DNA from: JAJXWB01 sp047971685
GTDB taxonomy: Bacteria > Pseudomonadota > Alphaproteobacteria > Rhizobiales > Beijerinckiaceae
Reading direction: 5' to 3'
DNA length: 12,033 nucleotides
Assembly (NCBI GenBank): GCA_047971685.1
Contig: JBKDZW010000021.1
Location: 1 to 12,033 of the forward strand
Both the position numbers and the translations under genes were made by a program. The notes under the pieces were generated by a model. That model searched no databases, was not told where the DNA came from, and saw only the letters and a list, made by a program, of their open reading frames with translations. Below, one piece after another: positions 1 through 6,032 of the stretch (positions are counted from its first letter, which is position 1; every line of letters starts with the position of its first letter).

Positions 1-300
1 GCTTATTCCGCCAAGGCGCAGGAAGGGGCCGATTCCCCGGTCAAGCCAGCCCCCGACGCCCAGTCCATGCGCGGCAAGCGGGGCGCCAAGGCCAAGGCGG
101 CCAAGACAAGAACGCAGAAGACAAGAACGCACAAGGCCAAGGCGGCTAAAACCAAGGCGACCAAGCCAAAGGTGGCGCAGTCGAAGCCGGCGCCCGCCAA
201 AGCAAAATCCACCAGGTCCAGCGCAACGAAAGCGGAACATTCCGCCAAGAAGGGCAAGGCGAGCGTCGCCAAACGGTCCGCAAAGCCAGGTGAGGAATGA
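1..300 (+). CDS. C-terminal tail of an unidentified protein, Lys/Ala-rich (partial, 5' end outside window)
   Basis: The first frame is open from the left edge to the TGA at 298-300, giving the last 99 residues of a longer protein. What is visible is low complexity: Lys, Ala, Thr, Ser and Pro, strongly basic, resembling a histone-H1 or AlgP-like tail. KTRTQ and KTRTH are encoded by two nearly identical 15-bp units at 103-132. No folded domain is visible, so the function cannot be named; such tails occur at the ends of various alphaproteobacterial nucleic-acid-binding proteins. The stop overlaps the next gene's start (ATGA, 297-300), so the two are probably co-transcribed and translationally coupled. 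An internal ATG at 67 is a less likely start because the frame is open to the edge with the same composition. Confident as coding, not as to identity. Confidence 0.6.
   Translation, partial: AYSAKAQEGADSPVKPAPDAQSMRGKRGAKAKAAKTRTQKTRTHKAKAAKTKATKPKVAQSKPAPAKAKSTRSSATKAEHSAKKGKASVAKRSAKPGEE
103..132 (+). repeat. 15-bp tandem repeat, two copies
   Basis: Two adjacent 15-bp units, 103-117 and 118-132, share AAGACAAGAACGCA and differ only at the last base. They encode KTRTQ and KTRTH in the basic tail of the partial gene at the left edge. Confidence 0.7.
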
Positions 301-1478
301 ACGAAATCCTCAACCGCCGGCCGCCGCCGCCCGTTCCCGTCACGATCCTGACGGGTTTTCTGGGCTCGGGCAAAACGACCCTGCTCAATCGTCTGCTGGC
401 CGATCCCGCGCTTGCCGAAACAGTCGTCCTCATCAATGAATTCGGCGAAGTCGGCCTCGATCATCTGTTTGTCGAGAAGATCGACGGCGACATGATAATG
501 ATGGCGTCGGGCTGCCTGTGCTGCACCATTCGCGGCGATCTCGTGAATGCGCTCGAAGACCTGCTGCGCCGGCTCGACAACGGGAAAATCAAGCCGTTCC
601 GGCGCGTCGTCATCGAAACCACGGGGCTGGCCGATCCCGCGCCTATCCTCAACGCCCTGATGGGGCACCCCTATCTCGCCCTGCGCTACAAGCTCGACGG
701 CGTCGTGACCACGCTCGATGCGGTCAACGGGCTCGCCTCGATCGAGCGTCACAGGGAGGCGCTGCGTCAGGTCGCGGTCGCCGACCGCATCGTGCTGACC
801 AAGACCGAAATGCCGGAGGCCGCCCCTCACGCAGGCGCGCTCGCGCGCCGGCTCGATGCGCTCAATCCCGGCGCGCCGCGGCTTGAGACCGCAGCCGGCG
901 CTGCGACCGCTCAGGCGGTTTTTTCGGCGGGCCTGTTTTCGGCGGACCGCAAGATTCCCGATGTCGCGGCCTGGCTGCGGGCGGAAGCTTTCGAGACGCA
1001 CGATCATGCGCATGGCGATCATGGACACGGCCATCATGGACACGGCGATCATGGACACGGCCATCATCATGGCCACGCGCACGATCCCAACCGGCACGAC
1101 GCCGCCATCCGCGCCTTCTGCCTGACGCACGAGGCGCCGCTCGATCCACGCGCCTTCCAGATCTTTCTCGATCTGCTGCGCCATGCACACGGACCGAAAT
1201 TGTTGCGAGTCAAAGGCATAGCCGCGCTTGCCGACGATCCCGGGCGGCCCGTGATCATTCACGGCGTCCAGCATCTGTTTCATCCGGCGGTGCGGCTTGC
1301 CGGCTGGCCCGATTCGGACCAGCGGACGCGGATCGTGCTGATCGTCGACGGGCTTGCGCAGGAATTCGTCGAGCGGCTGTTTGCGGCGGCCATCGGTCAG
1401 GCGCGCACGGATACGCCCGATCAGACGGCCCTGACCGCCAGCCCGCTCGATCTGCGGCCGGGCGGATTGCTCGCCTGA
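297..1478 (+). CDS. COG0523/CobW-family GTPase, probable zinc metallochaperone
   Basis: 393 aa, G3E-family P-loop GTPase. Visible motifs: Walker A GFLGSGKT (20-27), the family metal-site motif GCLCC with C73, C75 and C76, IETTGLADP (106-114), and TKTE (168-171) at the NKxD guanine-recognition position. A His/Asp/Gly-rich segment (235-263) separates the GTPase domain from a CobW C-terminal domain (about 267-365). Family knowledge: COG0523 proteins use GTP to deliver metal, often Zn(II), to client enzymes; the His-rich segment favours Zn, Ni or Co handling in the cytoplasm. The start at 297 overlaps the preceding stop and has AGGTGAGG at 288-295. CobW proper, a cobalamin-synthesis partner, is less likely because no cobalamin genes are present, but the metal cannot be decided from sequence. 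No Zur-type operator is visible, since the promoter lies outside the window. Confidence 0.88.
   Translation: MNEILNRRPPPPVPVTILTGFLGSGKTTLLNRLLADPALAETVVLINEFGEVGLDHLFVEKIDGDMIMMASGCLCCTIRGDLVNALEDLLRRLDNGKIKPFRRVVIETTGLADPAPILNALMGHPYLALRYKLDGVVTTLDAVNGLASIERHREALRQVAVADRIVLTKTEMPEAAPHAGALARRLDALNPGAPRLETAAGAATAQAVFSAGLFSADRKIPDVAAWLRAEAFETHDHAHGDHGHGHHGHGDHGHGHHHGHAHDPNRHDAAIRAFCLTHEAPLDPRAFQIFLDLLRHAHGPKLLRVKGIAALADDPGRPVIIHGVQHLFHPAVRLAGWPDSDQRTRIVLIVDGLAQEFVERLFAAAIGQARTDTPDQTALTASPLDLRPGGLLA
1017..1061 (+). repeat. 15-bp tandem repeat coding for DHGHG/HHGHG
   Basis: Three 15-bp units (1017-1031, 1032-1046, 1047-1061) of the form [G/C]ATCATGGACACGGC encode DHGHG, HHGHG, DHGHG (residues 241-255 of the CobW-type GTPase). 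A partial CATCAT unit follows. This is the core of its histidine-rich metal-binding insert. Confidence 0.85.
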
Positions 1479-1499
1479 GGGATAGTTCGAGGCAGAGAT

Positions 1500-1522
1500 T
1501 TTCGCCGGATCAACAGGCGAAA
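1500..1522 (+). terminator. Hairpin downstream of the CobW-type GTPase gene, possible weak terminator
   Basis: A 7-bp perfect inverted repeat TTTCGCC (1500-1506) / GGCGAAA (1516-1522) with a 9-nt loop lies 21 nt after the stop codon. No U-run follows, so it may be an RNA-stabilising hairpin or chance rather than an intrinsic terminator. The remainder of the 205-nt gap to 1684 shows no convincing promoter. Confidence 0.25.
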
Positions 1523-1683
1523 CAGCGGCGCACTGCCCGGCAATCAGCCTGCGCCTATAGTTAAGCTGCTATTTTTAAGCGATTTCCGTCACTTGGCCCG
1601 CGTCTTGCGACCATCCTCAGCGATGGCAGGTCGACAGGCGCCTCATCCCATTTCGGGACACAGGCGCACTGAATACGCCCATC

Positions 1684-2976
1684 GTGACGGGGTTTGTGAT
1701 GGCTGCGCATTTCTGGCGCCTCATGTCGATGCAGCACTGGCCGGACGAAATCCGTCAGGTCGTTGGCGACCATTTTGCCCGTATCGCTCCGAACCATCAG
1801 CCGTATCAGGGCGTCGGCGAGCTGCTGGTTGAAGCGCTGGGCGTCGATGAGCTTGAGGGTTTTCGCGCGGAATGGGGCGATCTCGTCCGGCGCGCGATCG
1901 AGCCCAATCCTTTCCTGGAGCCGGATTTTGCGCTGGCTGCAATGCTGCATCTGCCGATGAGCCAGCGCCCCATGATCGCTGTTGTCTGGCAGGGCGCGGG
2001 CGAGGAGCCGCGCGCGCGCATGATCGGTCTTTGGGCGTTCGAGCAAAGCCTGTTCGGCGCCTTCGGGGGCATTGCGCGCAACTGGAGATACAAGCACGGG
2101 GTGCTCGGCGCGCCGCTGATCGACCGGCTGACGGCGGCCCGTTGCGTGGATGCGGTCCTGGTCTGGCTGCGCGAGCGGCAAATGGGGCGATCCGCGCTCG
2201 TCATGCGCGATTTGCGGAAGGACGGGCCGGCGGCGGAATTGATCGCCGAGCGCTGCGCCCGGCATGGATTGGCCTCGATCGGGCTCGACGAAAGGCAGCG
2301 CGCGATCCTGTCGCACGACGACGACACGCAAACGCGTTGCGCACGCGCGCAGACCCGCAAGCATTTGCGCGAGATGGACCGGCTGGGCCGACGCCTTTCG
2401 GAAACCGGCGATCTCACGTTCGGTTCGGCGTCCAGCCCGGCCGAAATCCGCAACCCGGTCGAATGGTTTCTGGCGCTGGAACAGGCCGGCTGGAAAGGAC
2501 GCCGACGCAGCGCCTTTCTGTCGGATGCGGGCGACGCCGCTTTTTTGCGCGCCACGCTCAGGCAATTGGCGCGCGCCGGCAAATGCCGGGTCGACTGGCT
2601 TGCCGTCGACGGACAGCCGATCGCCATGGCGATTGTGCTGCGCAGCGCCGATCGCGCCTATTATTGGAAAACGACCTACGACGAGCGCTACAGTCACTAT
2701 TCGCCGGGCGTGCAATTGACGCGCAAGCTGACCGAGCGCCAGCTCGCCAACCCGCGCGTGTCGGTCACCGATTCCTGCGCGATCGCCAATCATCCGATGA
2801 TCGACCGCCTGTGGTCGGGACGCCAGACGATGTTCGACCTGCTGATCGGCGTCGATCCCGCGCGGGCGCGCGCCTTTCCCGGCGCGGTGCGGCGCGAGCG
2901 TTTCGCGCGGGCCTTGCTTGCGGCGCTCAAGCGGGCGGCAAAGGCGGCGCTGCGGGCCGCCCGGTTGCGCCGATAG
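1684..2976 (+). CDS. FemAB/CelD (BcsL)-like GNAT-fold acetyltransferase family protein
   Basis: 430 aa from a GTG at 1684. The second half looks like the Acetyltransf_6 (PF13480) domain found in CelD/BcsL and FemAB-related proteins: LEQAGWKG at 265-272, then WLAVDGQPIAMAIVL from 305 and KTTYDERYSHYSPG, the usual strand-loop order of that domain (about 185-375). The C-terminus is a basic helix rich in Ala, Lys and Arg. Family members are suspected to acylate cell-surface polysaccharides or peptides; the substrate here is unknown. No signal peptide or membrane segment is visible. The start is uncertain: GTG 1684, GTG 1696, ATG 1699 (GGGG at 1689-1692 would serve as ribosome site), ATG 1723 and ATG 1729 share the frame. 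The S4 protein gene follows after 24 nt, suggesting an operon. Confidence 0.75.
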   Translation: MTGFVMAAHFWRLMSMQHWPDEIRQVVGDHFARIAPNHQPYQGVGELLVEALGVDELEGFRAEWGDLVRRAIEPNPFLEPDFALAAMLHLPMSQRPMIAVVWQGAGEEPRARMIGLWAFEQSLFGAFGGIARNWRYKHGVLGAPLIDRLTAARCVDAVLVWLRERQMGRSALVMRDLRKDGPAAELIAERCARHGLASIGLDERQRAILSHDDDTQTRCARAQTRKHLREMDRLGRRLSETGDLTFGSASSPAEIRNPVEWFLALEQAGWKGRRRSAFLSDAGDAAFLRATLRQLARAGKCRVDWLAVDGQPIAMAIVLRSADRAYYWKTTYDERYSHYSPGVQLTRKLTERQLANPRVSVTDSCAIANHPMIDRLWSGRQTMFDLLIGVDPARARAFPGAVRRERFARALLAALKRAAKAALRAARLRR

Positions 2977-3000
2977 GCGTTTTACCCGAACCTGCGGGCG

Positions 3001-3321
3001 ATGACGCAAGCGGAAGCGGAACGCCAGAGGCTGGACAAATGGCTGTGGTTTGCGCGCATGGCGCGCACGCGCGGCGCGGCCGCCCGGCTTGTGGCTGACG
3101 GCCATGTCCGTGTGAACGGGCAGCGCGTCGTGCAGCCCGCCAAGGCGGTGCGCCCCGGCGACGTTCTGACGATAGCGCTGCCGCGCGACGTGAAGCTCAT
3201 CCGCATCGTGATGGCGGGGCTCCGGCGCGGGCCTTACGAGGAGGCGCGCCTGCTCTACGAGACGCTGCCGGAGGTCCGTACGGAAGGCCATGGCGGGGCC
3301 GGCGGGGGAGCGTCGTCGTGA
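3001..3321 (+). CDS. S4-domain RNA-binding protein (Hsp15-like)
   Basis: 106 aa. Residues 10-58 form an S4 fold, with RLDKWLWFARMARTR at the start and DGHVRVNGQRV followed by VRPGDVLTI, the classic S4 signature. The C-terminal third is basic and ends in a Gly-rich tail. Hsp15-type proteins bind stalled 50S subunits or structured rRNA, so a role in ribosome rescue or rRNA binding is likely but inferred. The ATG at 3001 begins where homologous proteins normally start (a short polar lead, then RLDKWL); its ribosome site is weak, which fits coupling to the gene ending 24 nt upstream. In Hyphomicrobiales this gene is commonly found just before fdxA and carD, as here. Confidence 0.88.
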   Translation: MTQAEAERQRLDKWLWFARMARTRGAAARLVADGHVRVNGQRVVQPAKAVRPGDVLTIALPRDVKLIRIVMAGLRRGPYEEARLLYETLPEVRTEGHGGAGGGASS

Positions 3322-3403
3322 CGCCCCTCTTGTTCTTGCGCGATCTGGGCAAAGCGGATAGCAGTTCCAAATCTTTAGGGCGCGCACGCGGGCGTCGTGC
3401 GCC

Positions 3404-3408
3404 AGGAG
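3404..3408 (+). promoter_or_regulatory. Ribosome binding site fixing the fdxA start
   Basis: AGGAG at 3404-3408 lies 6 nt before ATG 3415. It sets the start there rather than at the in-frame GTG 3397, which would lie upstream of this site. Confidence 0.8.
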
Positions 3409-3414
3409 CTGGCG

Positions 3415-3753
3415 ATGACCTATGTAGTCACTGAGAACTGCATCAAGTGCAAGTACATGGACTGTGTGGAAGTCTGTCCCGTAGACTGTTTCTACGAGGG
3501 CGAGAACATGCTTGTGATCCAGCCCGACGAATGTATCGATTGCGGCGTTTGCGAACCGGAATGTCCGGCCGAAGCGATCAAGCCCGATACGGAGCCGGGA
3601 CTTGAGCAATGGCTCAAGCTCAACGCCGACATGGCGCCCAATTGGCCGAATATCACGATCAAGCGCGAACCGCCGGCCGACGCCAAATCGTTTGACGGCA
3701 AGCCCGACAAGTTCAAAGATCATTTCTCGGACAAGCCCGGCGAGGGCGATTGA
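3415..3753 (+). CDS. fdxA: Seven-iron ferredoxin FdxA ([3Fe-4S][4Fe-4S])
   Basis: 112 aa beginning MTYVVTENC. The nine cysteines are at 9, 12, 17, 21, 25, 40, 43, 46 and 50, the same spacing as Azotobacter ferredoxin I after allowing for the initiator Met. By that precedent C9, C17 and C50 bind the [3Fe-4S] cluster and C21, C40, C43 and C46 the [4Fe-4S] cluster. All ligands are present, so the protein should be functional. The C-terminal extension (about 60-112) is typical of FdxA. It is a small soluble cytoplasmic electron carrier whose partner is not indicated by the neighbours. A 93-nt gap follows the S4 gene. Within it GGCGCGCACG (3379-3388) and CGTGCGCC (3396-3403) could form a hairpin ending just before the ribosome site, which might modulate translation. 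Confidence 0.95.
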   Translation: MTYVVTENCIKCKYMDCVEVCPVDCFYEGENMLVIQPDECIDCGVCEPECPAEAIKPDTEPGLEQWLKLNADMAPNWPNITIKREPPADAKSFDGKPDKFKDHFSDKPGEGD

Positions 3754-3839
3754 TCGCCCATGCCGGCGCTGCGGCCTGAAAACGCACCCCCGAAGTTAAC
3801 CACTTTGGCGAGCAGAGGTTTGCGCTGCAACGTGAACCT

Positions 3840-3868
3840 TTGATTTTTGTGTACTTCTGTGATATACA
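3840..3868 (+). promoter_or_regulatory. Candidate sigma-70 promoter for carD
   Basis: TTGATT (3840-3845, 4/6 to the -35 consensus), a 17-nt spacer and TATACA (3863-3868, 4/6 to the -10 consensus) lie in an AT-rich island in otherwise GC-rich DNA. Transcription would begin near 3875. Spacing is ideal but both hexamers are imperfect, so the call is tentative. Confidence 0.45.
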
Positions 3869-3888
3869 CATTTTTAACAGTCACAGAA
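3855..3888. promoter_or_regulatory. Operator-like inverted repeat over the putative carD -10/start region
   Basis: TTCTGTGA (3855-3862) and TCACAGAA (3881-3888) are perfect 8-bp inverted copies separated by 18 nt. They flank the candidate -10 (3863-3868) and the expected start site. A second interlocked pair, TGTGTA (3848-3853) / TACACA (3865-3870), overlaps it. This could be a repressor site or a transcript hairpin. The spacing is too long for a Crp/Fnr dyad (TGTGA-N6-TCACA). No regulator is identified. Confidence 0.4.
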
Positions 3889-4136
3889 ATCCGCTTGCCA
3901 TCCGACACTTGACCGACATCCCTGCAACCGCCTGCGTCGCCGTTCGGCGACAAAGAGCGGCGCTGTACGAGCGCGAAGTCAAATTCGCGCCGAAGGAAGC
4001 GGTTTTCTGAATTTGGGCGGTTTCCTGAAATGAACTGTGCATGGGCCCGCGTTCCGGGTCTTGCGCGGCGGCCTGCGGTTTGGGTCGTCGACAGCGCCGG
4101 GGCCTCGCTCCGGAACGAGTGAGGAGTTCGCCGCGT

Positions 4137-5864
4137 ATGTCGTCCAGGAAGAATGCGAGTAAGCCAATCGCAAGCAAGACAGCCAAGACGAGCATCCCCG
4201 GCAAGAAGGCCGAGACGAGCAAATCGGGCGTCGCCAAATCTGGCGCGGCCAAGACGAGCGCCGCCAAGACGAGCGCCGCCAAGACGAACGCGGGCAAGAC
4301 GAATGCGGCCAGATCGCATGTCGCAAAGCCTGCGGTCGGAAAGTCCGGGGCGGCGCGCTCTGCGGCAGCGAAGGTTTCCGCGGCCAGAGGGGCTGCGAAC
4401 AAGGGGGCCAAGGCCAGGGGCGCTTCGGCCAAAGGGGCTTCGGTTGAAGCCGCCGCCAAGGCCAAAACGAGCACGGCCAAAACGAGCAAGACCACGACAA
4501 GCATGGCCAAGGCAAACACGACCAAGGCAAACATGACCAAGACAAGCAAGGTGAAGACTGTGGCCTCGACAACCAAAAGCAAAACCGCGAGCGCCAAAAC
4601 CGTCAGCGCCAAAACCGTCGGCGCCAAGACCGTCAACGCCAAGGCCAAGACCGCGCAAACGAAGGCCGGGAAGGCCAAGAGCGTCACGACAAAGAGCGTC
4701 GCGACCAAGAGCGCTGTCGTCAAGAACGCTGCGGCCAAAAGCGCCGCCAGAAACTCGACCGGCAAGACTGCGGCAAGGTCGGCCGCCAGAACGCCGGCCA
4801 AAGCCGTCGGCAAGGCCGCGCCGCGCAAGACCGCTGCGGTTGCGAAATCGGCGAAGAGTTCAGCCGAACTTCGTGCGGCCAAGTCAGGGGTTGCGCCGGC
4901 GACGGCCGGGATCAAATCCGAAAAGAACCGCGTTGCGGCGGTCGTGAAGGAAACGATGCAGGAGAAGGCGAAACAGCCTCAGATCACAAAGGCGGGAGAC
5001 ACCAGCAAAATCACGACAGCGACAAACCTGAAGCCGGTCGGACAGGCCGACGCGCGCGCCAGAGTTCAACTGGTCAGGCCGGAAGCGGCCGAGCCCGTTG
5101 CGCCTGCAACGCCCGCGCCTGCGTCTGTGCGCGCGGCGCCCGATCCGAGACCGGCGTTGACAACGCCGGCGATGCAGCCTCGAGAGACGAGCGAACAAAA
5201 CCCGGTGACCCAGAAAAAAACTCTTTCTCCCGCCCCCACCTTTGCGAAGCCCTTCAAACCGGCCGTAAAACCCGCAATCGCCGAGCAGAGGCCCGCAAAG
5301 CCCGCAGGCCAGAAGCCAGGCTTCAAGCCCAACGAGCACATTGTCTATCCCGCGCATGGCGTCGGTCAGATCATTGCGATCGAGGAGCAGGAAGTTGCGG
5401 GTTTCAAGCTCGAGCTGTTCGTCATCAGCTTCGTCAAGGACAAGATGATCCTGAAGGTGCCGACTCCAAAGGTCGTCAGCGTCGGCATGCGCAAGCTCGC
5501 CGAGGCGCCGATCATCGCCAAGGCGCTGGATACGCTGACCGGCCGCGCGCGCATCAAGCGCACCATGTGGTCGCGCCGCGCCCAGGAATACGAGGCCAAG
5601 ATCAATTCCGGCGACCTCATCGCGATCGCAGAGGTCGTGCGCGACCTCTATCGTTCGGAAGCCCAGCCCGAGCAATCCTATTCCGAGCGCCAGCTCTACG
5701 AGGCCGCGCTCGACCGGATGAGCCGCGAACTGGCGGTCGTGCAGAAGATCACCGAGCAGGAATCGCTCAAGCTGATCGATTCGCAATTGCAAAAGGGTCC
5801 GCGCCGCGCCGCCAAGACCGACACGGACGCCGAGGCCGGCGGCGATGTCGAGGAAGCCGCCTGA
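4137..5864 (+). CDS. carD: CarD/CdnL-family RNA polymerase-binding regulator with a long histone-H1-like N-terminal extension
   Basis: 575 aa from ATG 4137, with GAGGAG at 4121-4126. The recognisable part is C-terminal: KPNEHIVYPAHGVGQI starts at 397 and opens the Tudor-like RNAP-interaction domain (about 396-455), followed by the helical DNA-binding domain (about 456-545, including RTMWSRRAQEYEAKINSGD) and an acidic end. CarD/CdnL proteins bind the RNAP beta subunit and stabilise open complexes, notably at rRNA promoters. Residues 1-257 are instead Lys/Ala/Ser/Thr repeats, some in 15-bp tandem units. Residues 258-395 form a Pro/Ala/Gln/Thr linker. CarD proteins are usually under about 200 aa, so the extension more than doubles the length. 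It resembles histone H1/AlgP and should bind DNA non-specifically; that is inference. Myxococcus CarD joins a CarD domain to a basic HMGA-like tail at the other end. An in-frame ATG at 4041 exists but lacks a ribosome site. Confidence 0.92.
   Translation: MSSRKNASKPIASKTAKTSIPGKKAETSKSGVAKSGAAKTSAAKTSAAKTNAGKTNAARSHVAKPAVGKSGAARSAAAKVSAARGAANKGAKARGASAKGASVEAAAKAKTSTAKTSKTTTSMAKANTTKANMTKTSKVKTVASTTKSKTASAKTVSAKTVGAKTVNAKAKTAQTKAGKAKSVTTKSVATKSAVVKNAAAKSAARNSTGKTAARSAARTPAKAVGKAAPRKTAAVAKSAKSSAELRAAKSGVAPATAGIKSEKNRVAAVVKETMQEKAKQPQITKAGDTSKITTATNLKPVGQADARARVQLVRPEAAEPVAPATPAPASVRAAPDPRPALTTPAMQPRETSEQNPVTQKKTLSPAPTFAKPFKPAVKPAIAEQRPAKPAGQKPGFKPNEHIVYPAHGVGQIIAIEEQEVAGFKLELFVISFVKDKMILKVPTPKVVSVGMRKLAEAPIIAKALDTLTGRARIKRTMWSRRAQEYEAKINSGDLIAIAEVVRDLYRSEAQPEQSYSERQLYEAALDRMSRELAVVQKITEQESLKLIDSQLQKGPRRAAKTDTDAEAGGDVEEAA
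4251..4310 (+). repeat. 15-bp tandem repeat in carD (KTSAA-type)
   Basis: Four 15-bp units encode KTSAA, KTSAA, KTNAG, KTNAA (residues 39-58 of CarD). The first two units, 4251-4265 and 4266-4280, are identical at the DNA level, indicating recent slippage. Confidence 0.85.
4590..4634 (+). repeat. 15-bp tandem repeat in carD (SAKTV-type)
   Basis: Three units, 4590-4604, 4605-4619 and 4620-4634, encode SAKTV, SAKTV, GAKTV. The first two are identical (AGCGCCAAAACCGTC). They lie in the basic extension at residues 152-166. Confidence 0.85.
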
Positions 5865-5936
5865 TTTTTCTCACGGCTCCCGCAGCATTTCGGGGGCGTG
5901 AATTTTCGGGCGCCCGCATGTCCGAAAAGCTCCAGT

Positions 5937-5967
5937 AAAAAGCCCGGCCGATGGCCGGGCTCTTTTC
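5937..5967. terminator. Bidirectional intrinsic terminator between carD and rpoH
   Basis: A perfect 9-bp stem AGCCCGGCC (5941-5949) / GGCCGGGCT (5953-5961) has a 3-nt loop. It is followed on the plus strand by TCTTTTC and preceded by AAAA at 5937-5940, which becomes a T-run when read on the minus strand. It sits between two converging genes, so it can end carD transcripts and rpoH transcripts alike; the minus-strand form has the cleaner T-run. Confidence 0.85.
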
Positions 5968-6032
5968 GGTTCGGATTTTTGGAGCGTCGGACTTTTGGAG
6001 CGCGTCGCGTTTTCACGAAAAGCGCGCAAGCC

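Larger units (their letters stand above)
3754..4136 (+). other. 383-nt intergenic region / putative carD leader
   Basis: No gene is seen here. Positions 3838-3890 form the most AT-rich patch between fdxA and carD and hold a promoter candidate and an inverted repeat (listed separately). If that promoter is used, carD has an untranslated leader of about 260 nt. Within it are a hairpin GTCGCC (3936-3941) GTTC GGCGAC (3946-3951) and an 8-bp inverted repeat CGTTCCGG (4050-4057) / CCGGAACG (4110-4117), the latter ending 3 nt before the carD ribosome site. No U-run follows either, so neither is an obvious attenuator. No riboswitch class is recognisable, and I see no clear terminator for fdxA. Confidence 0.5.

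Noticed and set aside
3..1283. Long minus-strand open frame opposite the CobW-type gene
   Set aside because: Its protein is low complexity and Arg/Ala/Leu-rich, it overlaps a gene with clear motifs, and high G+C produces such antisense frames.
3397..3414. GTG start for fdxA
   Set aside because: It would place the AGGAG site inside the coding region; FdxA proteins start MTYVV or similar, matching ATG 3415.
1561..3723. 720-codon minus-strand open frame across the GNAT, S4 and fdxA genes
   Set aside because: It runs opposite three recognisable proteins, has no domain of its own and is rich in Arg, His and Gln as expected for a GC-rich shadow.
3858..3885. Crp/Fnr-type site (TGTGA ... TCACA) upstream of carD
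   Set aside because: The half-sites are 18 nt apart rather than 6.
4041..4136. Upstream in-frame ATG for carD at 4041
   Set aside because: No ribosome site; the added residues are Arg/Cys/Gly-rich and unlike the protein, whereas ATG 4137 has GAGGAG upstream.
4251..4634. CRISPR-like array from the repeated units in carD
   Set aside because: The repeats are adjacent 15-bp coding units without spacers, in frame with carD.
4884..5792. Minus-strand open frames opposite carD
   Set aside because: They mirror the Lys/Ala repeats or the conserved CarD domain and carry no independent features.
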